Source: Paracoccus sp. PAMC 22219
GTDB lineage: Bacteria; Pseudomonadota; Alphaproteobacteria; Rhodobacterales; Rhodobacteraceae
Assembly: GCF_000787695.1 (NCBI RefSeq)
Contig: NZ_BBPH01000063.1
Coordinates: forward strand, 1-37,851
DNA: 37,851 nucleotides
Direction of reading: 5' to 3'
The first letter of the stretch is position 1. Each line of letters opens with the position of its first letter. The notes below the pieces were generated by a model. It was not told the DNA's origin, searched no databases, and saw only the letters and a list, made by a program, of their open reading frames with translations. The position numbers and the translations under genes were made by a program. Of the stretch, positions 34,932 through 37,851 are shown piece after piece.

Positions 34932-35178
34932 CGCGGGCCCTTTCGTGGTCGGGATCGGCGCCGGGCACCGGGTCATAGCCGTGCCCGCCCCAGGGATGAC
35001 AGCGCCCGATGCGCCGCAACGCCAGCCAGCTGCCGCGAAACGCGCCGTGGCGGGCCAGCGCGTCCAGCGCATAGGCCGAACAGGTCGGCTGGAACCGGCA
35101 GCCATGCCCGACCCACGGAGAGGCCAGCAGCCGATAGCCGCGCACCGGCAGCGCGACAAGGCGCGCCAGCGGGCTCAT
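34915..35178 (-). CDS. yidD: Membrane protein insertion efficiency factor YidD
   Basis: The 87-residue product has the YidD signature [15 protein letters not shown] and the downstream [18 protein letters not shown]. YidD is a small amphipathic inner-membrane protein that helps YidC-dependent insertion. The start at 35178 overlaps the rnpA stop by four bases (ATGA). The last residues ([10 protein letters not shown]) are encoded within the start of ttcA. Confidence 0.93.
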   Translation of the reverse strand: MSPLARLVALPVRGYRLLASPWVGHGCRFQPTCSAYALDALARHGAFRGSWLALRRIGRCHPWGGHGYDPVPGADPDHERARDAGRR

Positions 35179-35567
35179 CCGTGAATCTTGGCCATGGCGC
35201 GGGCGAAATCGCCCTGCAGATCGGCAAAGGGGCGGGCGATGGTCGCCTCGGGGCGGCCGACCAGGACATAATCCCAGCCAGCAAGGCCCAAGCCGCCCAA
35301 GCCAAGGCGCGCCACCTCGCGCAAGCGGCGCTTGGCGCGGTTGCGGGCGACGGCATTGCCGATCTTCTTGGAACAGGTGAACCCGATCCGTGTCGGGCCG
35401 TCATCGTCCCGCCTGCGGGCCTGCAGCAGAAAGCCAGGCATCCCTTGACGCCGCGCGCGGGCGGCGGCCAGGAAATCGGCGCGTTTCTGCAGTACGGGCG
35501 GCATGCGAAATGCCGCCGTGCCGACATCCCTTGGCTGAACTTCAGCAGGATGGGGCAGAGGCGGCAT
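35175..35567 (-). CDS. rnpA: Ribonuclease P protein component
   Basis: The 130-residue product has the RNR motif NAVARNRAKRRLRE (71-84) and IGFTCSKKIG, which bind P RNA and pre-tRNA. It is the protein subunit of RNase P, maturing tRNA 5' ends. The ATG at 35567 is chosen because AAAGG stands eight bases upstream. A shorter form from 35504 (109 residues) is possible, and the longer open frame reads into rpmH. It forms the usual rpmH-rnpA-yidD unit. Confidence 0.93.
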   Translation of the reverse strand: MPPLPHPAEVQPRDVGTAAFRMPPVLQKRADFLAAARARRQGMPGFLLQARRRDDDGPTRIGFTCSKKIGNAVARNRAKRRLREVARLGLGGLGLAGWDYVLVGRPEATIARPFADLQGDFARAMAKIHG

Positions 35568-35617
35568 GTCGAAAGCCTTTACGTGGCGGTCGTGACCGCC
35601 GGCAGGATCACGAATGA

Positions 35618-35752
35618 TCAGGCCGACAGACGCTTGCGGCCCTTGGCGCGGCGGCGGTTCAGCACCAGACGGCCGCCTTTGGTGGCCATGCGGGCGCGGA
35701 AGCCGTGACGGCGCGCACGAACGAGGTTCGACGGTTGGAAGGTGCGCTTCAT
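35618..35752 (-). CDS. rpmH: 50S ribosomal protein L34
   Basis: The 44-residue product [44 protein letters not shown] is a canonical L34. The ATG at 35752 follows a GGAGA-type site. It opens the rpmH-rnpA-yidD-ttcA unit. In many bacteria rpmH lies beside dnaA and the origin; neither is seen here. Confidence 0.97.
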   Translation of the reverse strand: MKRTFQPSNLVRARRHGFRARMATKGGRLVLNRRRAKGRKRLSA

Positions 35753-35847
35753 GATCAGTCTCCGGGTCGGTTCTTGCGGGGCGGATCGGGACGGGGCAGA
35801 TTGCAGAAAGCTGCCCTGCGCCACGACGCCGGTTGTTCGAAGCCCGC

Positions 35848-35876
35848 TGGATAGTGGACCCGCAGGCCCACGTCAA
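35848..35876 (-). promoter_or_regulatory. Candidate promoter of rpmH-rnpA
   Basis: On the minus strand, TTGACG (35871-35876) and TATCCA (35848-35853) are separated by exactly 17 bases. This is a good sigma-70-type promoter about 95 bases upstream of rpmH. It diverges from the candidate histidine-kinase promoter. Confidence 0.6.
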
Positions 35877-35964
35877 CCGTCCAAACCGGTAAATCACGGG
35901 CCAATCGGTCCGGGAACCCGGCAGCGATCACATTCGTTTGATGTGCATACCCGCATTCGCTTGG

Positions 35965-35993
35965 CTGACAAGTCCGGCCCGCGACATCATAAC
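35965..35993 (+). promoter_or_regulatory. Candidate promoter of the histidine kinase gene, near-leaderless
   Basis: CTGACA (35965-35970) and CATAAC (35988-35993) are 17 bases apart. The predicted start near 36000 is only a few bases before the ATG at 36003. No clear ribosome-binding site precedes the ATG, so a leaderless message is plausible. Confidence 0.4.
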
Positions 35994-36002
35994 CCGGACA
36001 CG

Positions 36003-37424
36003 ATGCGATTGAACACGATCTCTGGACGATTCGCCGCGCTGACAACCATGTTCGTCATCTTGGCAGAGCTGTTCATCTTGCTGCCGTCCTTGGCAGGCTT
36101 CCGGCTGGACTATCTGGAGAGCCGGCTGGAGCGGGCGCAGATTGCTAGCTTGGCACTGCTGGCCACGGACGAATCGATCGCCCTGGATTTGGAATCGGAG
36201 CTGCTGCAGACGGCCGGCGTCTTCAACGTCGTGCTGCGGCGCAATGATGTGCGCCAGCTGGTCCTGTCGTCCCCGATCCCCGGTCCCATCGCCGCGACCT
36301 ACGACCTGCGGTCCGAAGGCGTGCTGCACACCATCGACGATTCGCTGGTGGCGCTGGCGGACCGGCAGAACCGGGTGATCCGGGTGATCGGCGCCCCGGT
36401 GAACCAGGCGGGCCAGCTGATCGAGGTCACGATGGAGACCGCGCCCCTGCGGCAGGCCATGATCGATTACGGTTTGCGGCTGCTGGCGGTGTCGGCGGCG
36501 TTTTCGATCCTGACGGCGGTGCTGCTGTTCACCGCGGCGCAGCGGATGATCCTGGTGCCGATCCGCCGCGTCATCACCCACATGTCCGCCTATGCCAGCG
36601 CCCCCGAGGACAGCCGCCACATCATCATCCCCGACGCCCGCCTGGCCGAACTGCGCGAGGCGGAAACCGCACTGCAGTCGATGCAGCAGACAGTCACGTC
36701 GTCCCTGAAGCAAAAGGAACGCATGGCCCTGTTGGGTCAGGCCATCGCCAAGATCAGTCACGATCTGCGCAACATCCTGACCACGGCGCAGATATTCGCC
36801 GACCGGCTGGAGGACAGCGCCGACCCCAAGGTGCGTCGTGCGGCACCCAAGCTGGTGAATTCGATCACGCGGGCCGTGAACCTGTGCGAGACGACTTTGG
36901 CTTTCGGCAAGGCCGAAGAGCCCGCACCGACGCTGTCGCGCTTCAACTTGGCGCAGCTGGCCGCCGAGGTGATCGAGGCCGAGACCCTGGCAGGAGAAGC
37001 GGCGGGGCAGGTCGAGTTCCTGACCGACATCCCGCCCAGTCTGGTGATCCGCGCCGACCGCGACCAGCTGTACCGCGTGCTGGCCAACCTGGCCCGCAAC
37101 GCCCGCCAAGCGATCGAGGCGACCGGCGCCCCCGGCATCGTCGAAATCGGTGCCGGAGAGGCCGAGGCCGATTGGTGGATCAAGGTCTGCGATTCGGGAC
37201 CGGGCCTGCCGGACAAGGCGCGCGAATATCTGTTCAAGCCGTTCACGGGCAGCACGCGGCGCGGCGGCACGGGCCTGGGCCTGACGATCGCAGCCGATCT
37301 GGTGCGTGGGCATGGCGGGCGGCTGGACCTGCTGCGCAGCGACGTCGAGGGCAGCCAGTTCTGCATCCATATTCCGCGTGGCATGGCCGATCTGTCCGCA
37401 CGCGCCGATGCTGCGGCCCGCTGA
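36003..37424 (+). CDS. Orphan membrane sensor histidine kinase
   Basis: The 473-residue product has two membrane segments (about 10-32 and 158-178) around a periplasmic sensor domain of about 125 residues. A HAMP-like linker follows. The kinase core has the H-box ISHDLRNILTTAQIF with H253, the N-box around NLARNARQAI (N366), D397 in DSGPGLP and G-box GGTGLGL (421-427). The H-box is a SHDLRN variant of HisKA. No response regulator gene lies beside it, so its partner is elsewhere. The ATG at 36003 is chosen over upstream codons because it opens the first membrane segment. The signal is unknown. Confidence 0.9.
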   Translation: MRLNTISGRFAALTTMFVILAELFILLPSLAGFRLDYLESRLERAQIASLALLATDESIALDLESELLQTAGVFNVVLRRNDVRQLVLSSPIPGPIAATYDLRSEGVLHTIDDSLVALADRQNRVIRVIGAPVNQAGQLIEVTMETAPLRQAMIDYGLRLLAVSAAFSILTAVLLFTAAQRMILVPIRRVITHMSAYASAPEDSRHIIIPDARLAELREAETALQSMQQTVTSSLKQKERMALLGQAIAKISHDLRNILTTAQIFADRLEDSADPKVRRAAPKLVNSITRAVNLCETTLAFGKAEEPAPTLSRFNLAQLAAEVIEAETLAGEAAGQVEFLTDIPPSLVIRADRDQLYRVLANLARNARQAIEATGAPGIVEIGAGEAEADWWIKVCDSGPGLPDKAREYLFKPFTGSTRRGGTGLGLTIAADLVRGHGGRLDLLRSDVEGSQFCIHIPRGMADLSARADAAAR

Positions 37425-37468
37425 GGCGCGCCCCGACAAAAAGGTTTCATCTTTTTGTCTTTTCGCCC

Positions 37469-37497
37469 TTGCATCCCCCCGGCGTGGCCGTTAATTC
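37469..37497 (+). promoter_or_regulatory. Candidate promoter of tRNA-Arg
   Basis: TTGCAT (37469-37474) and TAATTC (37492-37497) are 17 bases apart, and the second ends 12 bases before the tRNA. The spacing fits a short 5' leader removed by RNase P. The matches to consensus are modest. No terminator for the preceding kinase gene is visible. Confidence 0.4.
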
Positions 37498-37509
37498 CCA
37501 CCGCAAGTT

Positions 37510-37586
37510 GCACCCGTAGCTCAGCTGGATAGAGCACCAGACTACGAATCTGGGGGTCGGGCGTTCGAATCGCTCCGGGTGCACCA
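37510..37586 (+). tRNA. tRNA-Arg (anticodon ACG), CCA encoded
   Basis: The 77-base sequence folds as a cloverleaf. The acceptor stem pairs GCACCCG with CGGGTGC. The D arm carries AGCTCAGCTGGATAGAGC. The anticodon stem CCAGA/TCTGG holds the loop CTACGAA with anticodon ACG. The T arm GGGCG/CGCTC holds TTCGAAT. Discriminator A and an encoded CCA follow at 37583-37586. The first anticodon base A is normally edited to inosine by TadA, so it reads CGU, CGC and CGA arginine codons. Confidence 0.95.
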
Positions 37587-37693
37587 TTTTCCTTTTTGTG
37601 AACACCAAGCAAAATTGCCGTTTGCGTCACGGCTTTGCCTTTTAGGTGACCCAACATCTCCGCCCGCTCCTTCCTGTTCCGCCAGTGGCGAAG

Positions 37694-37751
37694 CCATCCC
37701 TGCTTTTCACTTTGGATGACCTCATGTCATCCGAAGGGCAAAGCAGGGTGG
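37694..37751. repeat. Long imperfect inverted repeat (stem-loop) downstream of tRNA-Arg
   Basis: Arms at about 37694-37720 and 37726-37751 pair over most of their length around a CTCAT loop: GGATGAC/GTCATCC inside, a small internal loop, then CCCTGCTTT/AAAGCAGGG outside. There is no T run. A second small stem (about 37819-37838) lies near the window end. No gene was found in 37587-37851. The long stem could be a repetitive extragenic palindrome, a small mobile-element end, or a structured RNA 3' region. Confidence 0.5.
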
Positions 37752-37851
37752 GCGCAGCCCGACCTGCGGCCGGACGGTGATCTGACACACGGGGCCGCAG
37801 CGGTGAAATTGGGAGGGACCCGCGCGCTTGCGCGTGGGAGGAACCGGATTT

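Noticed and set aside
35753-36002. Chromosome origin or DnaA-box cluster beside rpmH
   Set aside because: No TTATCCACA-like boxes were seen in the gap and dnaA is absent; rpmH alone does not mark an origin.
36758-37657. Minus-strand frame reading GAIRTPDPQIRSLVLYPAELR through the tRNA
   Set aside because: This is the well-known false protein produced by translating a tRNA-Arg gene in antisense, continued through the kinase gene.

Overview
The window is a GC-rich, tightly packed stretch of alphaproteobacterial chromosome. It is best matched by the genus Paracoccus (Rhodobacteraceae). The basis is the protein sequences, the long Ala/Glu-rich tail on L3, and a luxR-luxI pair straight after rplQ; I recall the same arrangement for the P. 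denitrificans pdn quorum-sensing locus but could not check it. No phage, insertion sequence, CRISPR array or toxin-antitoxin pair was seen. Most of the window is core genome, and no clearly new multi-gene system is present.

Layout. Positions 1-69 hold the last codons of tuf and its terminator. Positions 90-1367 (minus) hold a family 61 glycosyltransferase-like gene broken by an in-frame TAG. Positions 1452-17156 hold the S10-spc-alpha ribosomal cluster: rpsJ-rplCDWB-rpsS-rplV-rpsC-rplP-rpmC-rpsQ-rplNXE-rpsNH-rplFR-rpsE-rpmD, then rplO-secY-adk-rpsMK-rpoA-rplQ. The cluster is interrupted between rpmD and rplO by an antisense gene for a small exported Cys-containing protein. A bidirectional terminator and a candidate new promoter accompany that gene, so the cluster is probably at least two transcription units. 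Positions 17255-18656 hold a LuxR/LuxI acyl-homoserine-lactone circuit. Positions 18720-22842 hold rarA, crcB, an RluA-family pseudouridine synthase, a HAD hydrolase and an ATP12 chaperone, the last four joined by ATGA overlaps. Positions 23011-27667 hold a complete polar amino-acid ABC importer (aapJQMP / bztABCD type).

The minus strand from 35752 down to 27704 carries rpmH-rnpA-yidD-ttcA, an EAL-domain c-di-GMP phosphodiesterase, yidC-MOSC-yihA-argB, and a SixA-like phosphatase. Several of these genes overlap by 4 bases. Divergent from rpmH is an orphan membrane histidine kinase (36003-37424), followed by tRNA-Arg(ACG). The last 265 bases hold no gene but carry a long stem-loop.

Points for a second look. 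Two conserved genes, rplE (L5, near 8062) and rarA (near 19931), each appear to have lost one G, and the glycosyltransferase has an in-frame stop. L5 is essential, so its frameshift suggests sequence error rather than biology, and the same may hold for rarA. Also notable are a terminator-like hairpin in the S10 leader, repeated T-less stem-loops in the wider ribosomal spacers, an operator-like luxR upstream region lower in GC than its surroundings, and several genes that look leaderless.
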